NCBI GenBank assembly: GCA_905250115.1
Contig: CAJNOI010000002.1
Coordinates: forward strand, 688,771-752,770
DNA from: Adineta steineri
Lineage: Eukaryota; Rotifera; Eurotatoria; Adinetida; Adinetidae
DNA length: 64,000 bases
Direction of reading: 5' to 3'
Notes under the pieces: generated by a model
Seen by the model: only the letters and a program-made list of their open reading frames with translations
Told to the model about the DNA's origin: nothing
Databases searched by the model: none
Translations under genes and position numbers: made by a program
In this document: positions 35,118 through 45,745 of the stretch, one piece after another
Layout: each line of letters opens with the position of its first letter
Numbering within the stretch: the first letter of the stretch is position 1

Positions 35118-38100
35118 CTATAAAGTTTCATCATCACAAGCATCCGGAGCTGTCCATTGTGATGGTGGCGGTGCCATTTGTGCATATGAACGTTGTGTGG
35201 ATTTAGTAGGATATGAAGGTCTTGGTTGTGTTTGAGCTTTCAATTCATATCGTGCTGTTTTACCACCATGAGTTAATAAATGATCAACAAGTTGATCAAC
35301 ATTACGTTTTTGTGTAATTCGAATCTTAAATGGATAAAAAAAAGAGAATATTATTTATTTATTTGTTTTATTTAATTATTTACTCGTCTATCACCATCGC
35401 GACCATATGAATTTGATGTTAAATGTAATTTCATAGCTTCTTTATGAATAGATTTTCTTTCTTCACTATTAAATTCATTAGCAAATTGTAATTCTCCATC
35501 ATCATCATTTGTTGAAATAAATTCTTCGAGTATATGTCTTAAATTTTTTATAAAAATTTGATTTGGAAATAAACTATTGCTACCTAAACCTTTTCGTCCT
35601 TGTAAATCTTCAATTTGTATTGGTTCAGCAATACCTTGTAAATCTTTTCCAATTCCTCCACCTATCCAACCCATTTTTTTCAATAATTTTGAACCCATAT
35701 CTTCTTTTTGTTCTGGATTTGTATTTGTTGTTGTCATAGATGCTATTAATAATTGTTGATCATATAATTGTGCACGTTTTATTAATCTACATTTAATATT
35801 CATTATTTCATTTTCATTCATAGACATATCACCAACAATATGTTTAGTTTTTATACTTGGATAAAGTGTTTTTAAAATATCAATTGCTTTTTTAGCACCC
35901 ATTTGTTTAGCTGCTATTTTTGTTGATGCTATCCATGACATAAAAAATCGATTATTTATACTATATGTTATCATAAAACCATTGGGTACATGAATAAATT
36001 CATATTTAAGTTCAAGTTTATTTTTTGACATTGATGTAAATAACATTGAAACATAATGACCAGGTATATTTTCGTCAAAATCAAGTAATTCAAAAATAAC
36101 AAATGTATTTGGAATAAGACGACGTATATTATTTGCAATAGCCTCATCCGTTGATGAAGTACATTTTGTTAGATCTCTTCCAATATCTACACGTGTTAAT
36201 GGAGGTTCAATTAATGCTGGTGGAGGAATACATACACCATTTCCAGGATGATATTCTTTTTCACGTTGATAACCTTCTTCAACACGACGTTCATGAAAAT
36301 GACGTACAGCTGATGTTGTAGATGTTGTAACAGCTGATAAATTAGTTGGTGGTCCCCAACGACTTGGTCGATCTTCAGTACGTAATGCCATTGGTCGACG
36401 AGGTGGTGGTATTTTAAGTAAACCTGTACTATCTTGATGACAAACTAATGCCCAACGAATTTCTTTGCGTAATTCAAGAGAAAATGATTTAGCTGATGAG
36501 ATGGATTTTAATGCATTGGCATATACCTGAAGAAACAATATTATTAATAATTAATTATTCAGTAGGATTCTGATATAACTATACCTGTTTTTTTGCTAAT
36601 TTTTTATTAATACCGAATCCATCAGCAACTTCAATTTGTTCAATTAATAAATGACCATGAAAACCGTTTGATGTTGGTTTATCAGCACATTCAAAATCAA
36701 TATTTAAATGATATTTATTACATTGTGTTGATATAAGATCAATAGAATGACTTGCATCAGCTAAAGTATTTAATAAACTAAAAAGAAATGTTTGCATTTT
36801 AGCTAATTTGGCACGTTGTTGAGATAATAACACTGGATCAACAGCATTTCTGACTGCTTCAGAACATACTGGCTGTTGAATTAATGGTACATGATTGATC
36901 TAACAAAATAATATACTCATATATATATATAATAATAAATAATTTTGTATGATTTAAAATATTCTCAAACAGTTTTTTTTCATTATCTTTTAAAAATCAA
37001 TGTATAGATTTGAATGAAAATATAAGACTAGAAAGATAAACGATAGATTATTTTTTTTTTCTTTCGTATTATAAAATAATTATTTTTCTTTTCTTTTATA
37101 GTCTTATATTTTAAAACATATCAATACACTGACTTGTACCTAATTATTTGTATAAAATATATTGAATTGATAAAACAAACAGGACCAAATATACAGATTA
37201 TTGTAGAATTGATAATAATAATAATAACTGAATAGGAAAAATTAGATAATATAGAAACAATCGATTTGTTTTCTATCTCTTTTGAAATAGATTTCAAAAT
37301 CTCGAATTTTCATTAGTAAATAAGTAAAGAAATCGAATGTATTTACTTGACCATCGATTAGTTTTATTGAATATGAAGAATTCGATTCTTTAGTATCCAT
37401 ATTTTCTTGTTGAGCTGCTTGTTCCATATCAGCAATGATATTCTAAATATAACATTCTCTTTATATAAAACAAATAAAAGAAAAGATATATACAGCAACA
37501 CTAGCTGGTGTAGTTGATAATGCTTCAATAGTTGTTGTCGTCGTTTCATTTAATTTTTGATGTGGTACCGGTGGTGGTGGTGATAGAGATCTTTGTGAAC
37601 GTCTTGGTTTTACTGAGAAAGGTGTACCTCGACCCCATTGTTGCCAATATTGTTGTTCAAGTTTATTTTGTTGTCGAGCTGTACGTCCAGCTATCGTTAA
37701 TGTATCTCTTGCATGAACAAAATTCATTTTTGTATTAGCCATTGGATGATTTAATGGTATAGGAAATAATTCTTTATCTTGATTATCTGCTATAGAAAAA
37801 TCTTCTTGATTTTCATTTGAAATTTTTGTTTTAAGTTCATATTGTTCTCGACCATCTTTATTTATAGATAAATTTACATCAAAATTTTCATAGAGTAAGC
37901 GATTTAATGCTTGTTGAAAACAATTTCGTTTACATAATTTTTTATTTGTACCTTCACCTGAACATACATAAATATCATCAATATAAAGTTTACCACGAAA
38001 AAGTTTGGTTAAAAATGAATTTGCAAGTGTTCCATGAGAATTTAATTGATCAGTTAATTCATCTGGACGATAATCAATAAATAAACGTTGTTGTGTACCA

Positions 38101-38843
38101 ATTTGATATATATGTTCAATAGCATGATCATTTTCATCGTTACCTGCACGATTTTGTGCTAATTGTATTGATTGTTTAAGTTGAGTAGTAAATGTTTGTA
38201 GACGAGCAAGTTTTGTTTCAGTTGTTTCATATAATCTTGTTTTTGGATCAATATTTGAAGATTTATTTTGCTGAGAATAAGAAACAATTGATTGTGGTGG
38301 TTGTGGTTCAGATGTAACTGATGATGAGAATGAAACAAAATTTGATTGATTAGAAAAATTTGTATTCAATGGATTGGTGGATATTGTTGTACTAATTTAG
38401 ACAATAAGTATGGAATTTAACATTACTCATTAGATGTCTTACTTTGATATAGGTGCATTACGTTTATTATTTACATCGGTTGGTTCTTGACTTGTTGGAC
38501 GTTTTATAGGCAAATTTGAAAATCTCTCTGATAGTTGATCAAGTAATGATTTTAATGGTTCGGAATATTTGCCTAAAAATATAGGTGTTTTTTACTTTAA
38601 TTGTTAATTCAAATCATTCTTAGAAATATGACTTTTTGTTTTCTACATACATCCAAGACATTTTGTATTTGCATAACACTGTGCAAGACATAAAAGTCTT
38701 TCTTCATTATAATCGTTCCGATATGCTTGAATAAATTGTTTTCGATAAAACCATTGCTGATCACTTTCATTTGTTAAACGAAATTTATCAACATTAAATA
38801 TTTGATTTAGAACTGTTGTATCCATTAAATCATCTTGTATCAT
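35118..38843 (-). CDS. NKRF: NF-kappa-B-repressing factor (NKRF) homologue
   Basis: Nucleolar RNA-binding protein that in mammals recruits XRN2 and activates DHX15 in pre-rRNA processing. Domain order matches NKRF. An N-terminal XRN2-binding XTBD-like helical segment reads WFYRKQFIQAYRNDYNEERLLCLAQCYANTKCLGC. A middle region holds divergent double-stranded-RNA-binding-like segments (LELKYEFIHVPNGFMITYSI with KIAAKQMGAKKAIDIL). A G-patch reads GSKLLKKMGWIGGGIGKDLQGI with QGRKGLG. A C-terminal R3H-like part reads LQFANEFNSEERKSIHKEAMKL, then NSYGRDGDRR and KTARYELK. Introns are short apart from one at about 36904-37346. The first coding exon starts at a TTTCTAG acceptor (exon from 38853) only ten bases before the first in-frame ATG (38843), and no acceptable upstream coding exon fits before the preceding gene's stop at 38996. 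The start is therefore inferred to follow a trans-spliced or very short leader. It lies 152 bases downstream of the acyltransferase gene on the same strand. Confidence 0.9.
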
Positions 38844-38995
38844 TTCGAATAATCTAGAAAACAAAACATATAATCATTATGTTTTTACCAGACAATTACG
38901 GATATCAATCATATCATATATGGCTTGAAACAAAAATATCAAACGTGAAATAAAAATAGAAGAAAAAAAAATAGAAGTATTGCACTGGTTATCAT

Positions 38996-40228
38996 TCATT
39001 GTTTATGACTTTTTCCTTGAGAAAGTTTTTCATTCCAATATTTTGTTAAACATTGAATTCTTTGTTTAACAGCATTCGAATAAGATTTTCCATATGGTTG
39101 ATGACGATTAATTAATGATTGTAAATCATTACGTGCTCGTTCAACAATCTAATCAATAAATAGAGATTTATTTTAAGAAGAGCAAAAACTTACATCATCA
39201 ATTGAATCTTTTGACATATCATATTGTACTGGATCACCAATATATAATGTTAATTTAGCTGGTATTGGAATTTGAATAAATGTTACTAAAAACCATACTG
39301 TTGATGATAATAAAAGTATGAATGGTTTTAAAACTGGAATATCTAATTCACGAATATAGGAAAATAAACGACCAAGTCCTAAAAGATTCCATAGCCAAAG
39401 TATAGGATTCCAACGCATTTCATCTACATTAGCTAAGAATAATGGAACCATGGGAACTTGAGCTTGTACAGCTATATGAGCAAAGCCTTTACCTTGAAAT
39501 AATAAATTGAATTCAAATTAAAAAAATATATGTTTTTGAAAAATAACGAAACTTACGTTTTTTAGGCCAACATACTTTATACGCATTTTCATGGCCAATC
39601 ATACCTTCATCTGCTCCACCTGAATAAAATATCCAATTATGAAATCAGATAAATGTATACGAAAACAAATTTACCTGGAACAACAGCGACCCAAAAACCA
39701 CTTTTTAATAATGATGTTGCGCTTTTTGGTTCTCCCGGTACAGCGCCCATTAAGCGTAAAATTGGAAAAAATGGTGTTAAACATCGATGAATCAACGATC
39801 TAACTAATTTTAATCAAGTGAGTATTGAAAATATAATAAGAAAATTAAACAAAATCTACCGAAGAACTCGACCTGTCATATGATACATCGTTACAATTGT
39901 ACCCAAGATTTCACCATTATGTGTTGAATGTCGAGCATAAAAAAGACATCCTTGATTAGGATCGATTTTTTCAATTCCGACAACTATAATATAAGTGAAA
40001 AATATTTGTAAAATAATTATTTTATGTAATCATACTTTCAAATGCATGAAAATAAACATAACAATAATAATAAACCAATGTTAATAACCGGAAAAACCAT
40101 GATTTACCGATAATGTGATCAGGTAAAAAAGCAAGACGTGTACGAAGTGAGTAACGTCGTGCTTCATTTCGTACTAATGGATCAGATATAGTTGTATCTA
40201 CTTTTTTCTTTATTCCGATGATATCCAT
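38996..40228 (-). CDS. TMEM68: TMEM68-like / DGAT2-related membrane O-acyltransferase
   Basis: Member of the PlsC/LPLAT acyltransferase superfamily, most like TMEM68, an ER enzyme that makes triacylglycerol and alkyl-acyl lipids. Six exons give about 325 residues. One hydrophobic membrane segment is near the N-terminus (FFRLLTLVYYYCYVYFHAF), and another lies near residues 230-260 (LLSSTVWFLVTFIQIPIP). The block-I position reads YARHSTHNGE, with His but Glu where TMEM68 has Asp. Block III is VVPGGADEGMIG, followed by GFAHIAVQAQVPMVPLFLANV and LTLYIGDPVQYDM, which line up with TMEM68's PGG-E, GFAQVAIDAKVPIIPMF and LRTYLGDPIPYDP. The start follows a TTTTAG acceptor (exon start 40258) with a 30-base leader. 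It sits between SCAMP (348 bases upstream) and NKRF (152 bases downstream) on one strand. The exact lipid substrate is unknown. Confidence 0.8.
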
Positions 40229-40576
40229 TGAATAGATAAAATCACAAAAGCAAAATATCTAAAATAAATCAGAGATATTTAGTTACAATTTTTTTTTGTT
40301 TCTATATTGCACACAACATTGAATAAATTTTGGTCACAATATTAAATAAAATGATAAATATCAATAAATGGAAAAACAAGATACAACAAAAATAATAGAT
40401 TTGTTTTTGTTAATGAATCCTCCCGTCGACGACACGCCGATTTGACAACAGAAAAAAATAGAATAATTTTGTTTTTTTTAAAAGATAATCGAGAGAAAAT
40501 ACAATCATAAATGTAAAGGTACTTATTAGAATAATATTACGCAAAAAAAAATTATATTATTAGTATTGAAATCTTT

Positions 40577-43071
40577 TTAATAGATTGGTTTCTGTTGACT
40601 GCCATCACTTCGTAATGCTTCGTTGATACCGGCTGTTGCTGCTTCACGAGCTGCTCCACGAACAGTTGGACTGAAAAATAATATAAACTATGTGTTTTAT
40701 CCTGCTTTATTTCTTTTTACGATTTACTTATTCACAAAAGCCGTTTGAAATTCTTTCTGAGCTTGTTCTAGACTTGCGCCTGTTTGTCGATACAATCGAT
40801 GAACCTATTTAAATAGAAAAAATAATCCATCAAAATCAATTTATATTATTTTTTTCTTCAATAAAATAATTTCAATAGCATAGAGCAATTTAGTTTTAGT
40901 TAAGTAATAGCAATTAGCTCTATACCCTAATCGTAACGAAAACCGCTCCTACGGATATCAGTGACCATAAAATACCAAGAATAATCATCATAGTTCCAAC
41001 AGCTTTATTCTTAGACATTACACCAAGTCGCGCAAAACCGCTAGATTTAAAGAAAAGTATTATATATATATTGAAAATAGAAAAATATATTTCTTTGAAG
41101 AGATCAGAGCATGTATAATAAGCAATTATATTGTAAAATCTCACCTGGATCAATAATAAACCACCGGCGAGAGCAATTACAGCAAAGCTAAATGTAACAA
41201 TCATGACTAGAAGACCAACTCCAATTTTGCTTCCGCCTGCTGCGAATAATTTAAACATAAGTATGAAGCCACTAGAAAAAAAACACACAGCAAAAATGTT
41301 TTGTTGATTGCTTTTTTTTCTTAATAAAAAAAATTATTGTTGAATTAGTTTTAAAGCAAAAGCAAGCAACAAATTCAATAAGCACCCACCACATGCCACC
41401 AATAAATCCGATCGCAAAAAGAATATTTTTAATAATAAACATAATACCAGTAAAGAAGAAAATCATAAACGAAACAGAACTGTCCACTCTAAATTTATAT
41501 TAAATAGATATTTCATTTATACGAAATGTATACAATTCATTTATCGTATAGTCTCGGATTTATACCCAATTTATACAAAAAGAAGTTCAAAGTGCAATGA
41601 AGCAGATAAGTGTCAAAGAAATAATAACATGCAAAGTGCAAAATGTGCAAAAGACAACATATACATATATATATATTACCATCCAAGATTAGCAACACCA
41701 AAAACTTGTAATACTGTTATGATAAGTTGAATGAAGAAGATAAGAAAAAAGATCATAAAACTTGATGCACTGTCTTCTCTAGATTAATTTAGAAACAAAA
41801 AAAAGTATTTAATAATTTCATAGAAAAGATTTGCTTTTGTCTTATGAACAACAATTGAAATCTTTTCATTGTAATGTTTTTAATATAATTTTATATATTT
41901 GTAATACTACTCAATCAAATTCGAATTTATGCTTGCTATCAATACAGTGACACCCTTCTACTGATTCAAATTATATCTATATCTAACCTGAATGCTCGAT
42001 ATATTGGTCGAAACCAACAAACATATGATGCTGGTATGAATAAAACGCAGTAAACAATTGATAAACCAAAAGTAGCTGCACCGGCTTTGTCAACCACTTT
42101 ATAAAATAAAGAAAAATTGAAATGTTCGATATATATTCTCCGATAATATTCATTTTACCAAAATAAGATAATGCAGCAATAACATTCAAAAACAATGTTA
42201 ACGAATAAACTAAATATATATACAAAATTTATTCAGATAATTAAATACTAATCAATACATACGAAGCCATAGATAGTAAATATAACGAACCCAAAGTTGA
42301 AATTGAGTCGGAATCTCGATATTTATATCTTGATAAAAGCATGGTCGACATGGACATATTGTTGGTAATGGTGGGAAATTATTGACCCGTACTAAATAAA
42401 ACAAAATTAATCTGTTGTATCACTAAAATGAGAGAAACTAAATTATTCTATTTTTTTTTGTTACTTATTTCTCAATGAGATTTTAGATGATATGTAAAAA
42501 TAAAATGATTACTCATTCTTAACTAGATTACTCATCATGTACGTAGGATAAAAGAATGATATTATATGCTTACATCCAGCTAGTGATGTATTCGTAATTG
42601 CTCGTTCACGTTCAGCAAGACGTTTTTCACGTTCTTCCAGTTCTTGTTGTTGTCGTTCAATTTGGCTAAGATCAATACGAGCTGCTGCTGGTGCTGGTAC
42701 TGGTGCTGGTTTTGTATCATAGCCATATTTTTCTGTTGATAGTGTGGGTGTATATGGTGTTGGTAAAGATGTATAAGATGGTAGTTGTGTGGGTGGTAAA
42801 ACAGCAGGAATATTTGGCTGTTGTGGTGGTGGAGCAGGCTAAAGTAGAAGAAAAAATACCAATAAATTTAATATAATCTTTTGAATTTACTCGAGCCGGT
42901 ATCGTAGTATTTGTAAATGGATTGTATTCATTAAATGCAGGTTGAGTTGCACTGAAAAAAAATTAAATTGAACAATAAAATAGTGAAAAATGAACATATT
43001 CACTAGGATGCAGCTGTTGCTTGTCGAATTGACGAGTCAGCAAACGGATTGTTATCATCATTATAATCCAT
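40577..43071 (-). CDS. SCAMP: secretory carrier-associated membrane protein (SCAMP) with duplicated alternative exons
   Basis: Four-span membrane protein of recycling vesicles that regulates endo- and exocytosis. The N-terminus carries NPF repeats for EH-domain partners (DDNNPFADSS, NEYNPFTNT), a proline-rich stretch and a coiled coil (ERQQQELEEREKRLAERERA). The conserved NFPPLPTICPCRPCFYQDI leads into the four membrane segments, with CWFRPIYRAF between the second and third. The C-terminus reads VHRLYRQTGASLEQAQKEF. Where other SCAMPs have one third and one fourth membrane segment, this gene holds two versions of each: exons 41680-41778 and 41390-41488 for the third, 41145-41271 and 40926-41040 for the fourth. 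Phases are matched within each pair. Joining 3a to 3b makes a TGA at the junction, and joining 4a to 4b shifts the frame to a TAA, so each transcript should take one of each. The start is at 43071, divergent from RBMX2 by 240 bases. Confidence 0.93.
40926..41040 (-). other. SCAMP alternative exon 4b (fourth membrane segment, canonical-looking)
   Basis: 115 bp, entering in phase 2 and leaving in phase 0. It encodes GFARLGVMSKNKAVGTMMII then LGILWSLISVGAVFVTIR, close to human VGIMMIIIAALFTASAV. Splicing 4a to 4b would read out of frame to TAA within eleven codons. Confidence 0.85.
41145..41271 (-). other. SCAMP alternative exon 4a (fourth membrane segment, divergent copy)
   Basis: 127 bp, entering in phase 2 and leaving in phase 0 directly into the VHRLYR exon. 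It encodes GFILMFKLFAAGGSKIGVG then LLVMIVTFSFAVIALAGGLL. It is longer than exon 4b by exactly four codons. Confidence 0.85.
41390..41488 (-). other. SCAMP alternative exon 3b (third membrane segment, divergent copy)
   Basis: 99 bp, the same length and phases as exon 3a. It encodes VDSSVSFMIFFFTGIMFIIK then NILFAIGFIGGM. Shared with 3a are the acceptor context, xDSxxSFMIFF and the final Cys codon split across the junction. Spliced after 3a it would create TGA at once. Confidence 0.85.
41680..41778 (-). other. SCAMP alternative exon 3a (third membrane segment, canonical-looking)
   Basis: 99 bp, entering in phase 2 and leaving in phase 2. It encodes EDSASSFMIFFLIFFIQLI then TVLQVFGVANLG, close to the usual SCAMP segment (human DSSFRFFVFFFVYICQF, then HNWGNCGW). 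Confidence 0.85.
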
Positions 43072-43310
43072 AATATACTTTTTTTAAATAAAATTAGAAC
43101 AATCTTAAAGATATGAAATTTTTTATGTTCTATCTATTCAAACTCGAATATATATATGGTGACTAGAGCTTATCAAGTAAATAAATGTTGTTTTCCTATG
43201 ACGTCGAGAAATTCATAACTGCCATCTATAGTTAATAATGATTGGTAAGTTTTTTTAAGCATTCAGTGTTATTACATTCATCTTTCTCAAAGGTTCATTT
43301 TCTAATAGAT
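43072..43310. promoter_or_regulatory. short divergent promoter region of SCAMP and RBMX2
   Basis: 240 bases separate the two start codons on opposite strands, so both promoters must lie here. The RBMX2 side ends with CTAATAG two bases before its ATG, an acceptor-like site for a leader. No TATA box is evident. Confidence 0.55.
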
Positions 43311-43973
43311 ATGAATTCACAAACGTAAGTTTTTTTTATTCATTAGAAAGTTATTTCTTTGAACTAATTATTTTGTTTTGTTTAAATTTTAGTAAAGCAC
43401 GATTATTAAATCAATTAAATGAAAAAGAATTAGAAAGTGGTTCAGCAAATACGAATAAAAGTTGGCATCATGTTTATCGTGAAAGTGCATGGATTTATGT
43501 TGGTGGTTTAGATTTTCAATTAACTGAAGGTGATGTTGTATGTGTATTTTCTCAGTAAGAATATTTTTTTTATTTTAAAAGAAAATAAATTTTTCGTTTT
43601 TTTTTTCTATTTATTTAGATGGGGTGAAATAGTTAATCTTAATTTATTACGTGATAAAAAAACTGGTAAATCAAAAGGCTTTGCATTTATTTGTTATGAA
43701 GATCAACGAAGTACAATATTAGCTGTAGATAATTTTAATGGAGCTACAATAGCTGGTCGATCAATACGTGTTGATCATGTTAAAGATTATAAACCACCAA
43801 AAGAACATGAAAATGATGATGATCTTGTAAAAACATTAAAAGAACTTGGTTGTGCACCTGGAGTGGAATTACCACCACCTTCAGCTCCATCATCATCATC
43901 ATCATCATCCAAACGAAAAGATGAAAAGAATTCTGCATATATTAAACAAGAATCTAAACGCTATAAAAAATGA
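43311..43973 (+). CDS. RBMX2: RNA-binding motif protein, RBMX2/Ist3 (Snu17) homologue
   Basis: Spliceosomal protein of the SF3b-associated RES complex, which aids retention and splicing of pre-mRNA. Three exons (43311-43324, 43393-43555 and 43620-43973, boundaries approximate) give about 176 residues. The N-terminus is [20 protein letters not shown], then [21 protein letters not shown] (RNP2), [20 protein letters not shown] (RNP1), [15 protein letters not shown] and the post-RRM YKPPK. The C-terminal tail is Ser/Lys-rich. This matches the family from its first residues (SWH..Y, SAWI..GGL) and is shorter than the vertebrate protein, whose long RS tail is missing, as in yeast Ist3. Confidence 0.95.
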
Positions 43974-44324
43974 AATTACATGTATATTTAAAATAAAATT
44001 TATGTTTTGCTATTTGTTTGTTTTTCTTTCGTTGAAATGAGAAAACAAGAGCATACATGTAGGAAATATCCTGTGCAATTCCTTCCGTATTATATCATAA
44101 ATTTAGTAGATTAAGGATTGGGAAATATAGTCATCTGGAGAGTGTGTATGTGAGTAGCATACAACTATACGGACACCCTGGTAGATTGATAGACAAACTG
44201 AATTATCTTCATTTTTATCCAAGAAAAAAGAAATTTGACGAAATTATGTAGTAGAAGTAAATCGCTTAAAAAATAAAATATTTACTTTTAATTAATTTCA
44301 TTTTAGAGAATAAAGAATATTACA
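43974..44324. other. short spacer between RBMX2 and LYAR
   Basis: About 350 bases on one strand. TTTTAG at 44301-44306 precedes the LYAR start by 18 bases, with no coding exon upstream, so it is a 5'-UTR or trans-splice acceptor. Confidence 0.55.
43992..43997 (+). terminator. candidate polyadenylation signal of RBMX2
   Basis: AATAAA 19 bases after the stop codon. Confidence 0.45.
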
Positions 44325-45412
44325 ATGGTTGTTTTTCATTGTGGTGGATGTGGCGAAGCACTTAAAAAAAACCAAGTCGACAAACATTTAGGAGGCGTAT
44401 GTCGACGAGCACAGACACTCTCTTGTATTGATTGTGGAACAGATTTTAGGTAAAATAAAAATATTCGATTTTATTTTAAAGTATTAATCTCTTTTCATTA
44501 ATCTTCTAGTCGTGATTCATATAAAGACCATATAAAATGTGTTACTGAACAAGAAAAATATGGTGGTGCAAATTATACTGCACCAACAAATGTCAATAAA
44601 GGTGAAAAGAAACAAAATCAATGGTTTGAAATTGTTCAATCAGCTATTAATCTCAATTCGGGTAGTCCACAAGCACAAATTTTATTGAAAAAACTTCAAT
44701 ATTATCCAAATACACCACGAAAACGAGCAAAATTTATTGTAATTTTAACTTTTTTTTTCTTAAAATTATTCATTTATATATATATAGAATTTTACTAATA
44801 ATTCCATCAAAGGTTTTCCACCACGAACAGTAGAAGAAGTATGGTCTATACTTGAAACTTTATTACCAAAGGTAAGTTAATCTTAATTACATATATAAAT
44901 AATCGATTAATATGATGTTTAAAGCCTGGAACTAATGAAGCTAATCAACCGAAAAAAAATGATACAGAAGACCAAAATACATCTGAAGTTCCAATTGAAA
45001 ATGAAGAAACGAATAAATCACCAACAAAACGAAAACAAAATTCTGAAGATGATGAACAATCATCCAAGAAATCGAAAACAAATGATGAAGATGAAGATGC
45101 TCAAGATGATAACAATCAAGCAGTACCAACGAATCCTCGTTTTGAATGGTATGATGAAATAAAACGTGCACTAAGTAAAGCAACTGATCAAACACTCAGT
45201 CTAGATGTTTTACGGAAAAAGGTAATTATTTCAATCCATATCAAAATAAAAGGCGGAGGGTTAATTTCTTTTAGATTTTCAAACGTTATAAAAAATTAAA
45301 ACCAAATCAAGATAAACAAGATGATGGTTTATTTAAAAAATTAGAGAAAAAAATTCAACGTGCACCATTTGTTGAACAAATCGAAAAAAATGTATTTCGA
45401 TTATCTGAATAA
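44325..45412 (+). CDS. LYAR: LYAR-type nucleolar zinc-finger protein
   Basis: Cell-growth-regulating nucleolar protein that binds nucleic acid and promotes ribosome production. The N-terminus has two LYAR C2HC fingers: MVVFHCGGCGEALKKNQVD with KHLGGVCRRAQTLSCIDCGT, and DFSRDSYKDHIKCVTEQEKY. A conserved GEKKQNQWFEIVQSAI follows, then a lysine/acid-rich low-complexity middle and a C-terminal helical domain (FEWYDEIKRALSK, LSLDVLRKKIFKRYKKL), ending with FRLSE. Six exons and about 270 residues, shorter than the 379-residue human protein mainly in the low-complexity part. Confidence 0.93.
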
Positions 45413-45745
45413 AATGGTTATATGTTAACAAAAATTTGTTGTTATACTCGAAATTTCTTAAAAAACAGATATATTTGTTATGATTTTTAAGATTTTTTTC
45501 GAGATAAATAAATTAGTAAAATCTAATTGTGACTTATTTTATTTATTAATCATCATCTCATTTATCCATCTTATGTTCATATGCTTTTGTTAGTATTTAT
45601 TTTGGTTTTCTTTCCTTAACATTACATGAAGTAATACAACAAAATCATTCAAATGATAAAAATGAAAATTTAAGTGGTTATATACTATAACAATTAGATA
45701 GATATACATGATAAAGAAAAAAAAGAAGAAGGAAAAGAATAATTC
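45413..45745. other. spacer between convergent LYAR and LRP2 genes
   Basis: About 330 bases of AT-rich 3' flanks. AATAAA occurs near 45505. No other feature seen. Confidence 0.5.

Noticed and set aside
38869-38930. Possible upstream first coding exon of NKRF
   Set aside because: The only ATG-plus-donor arrangement found either breaks the frame or makes a stop when joined to the XTBD exon.
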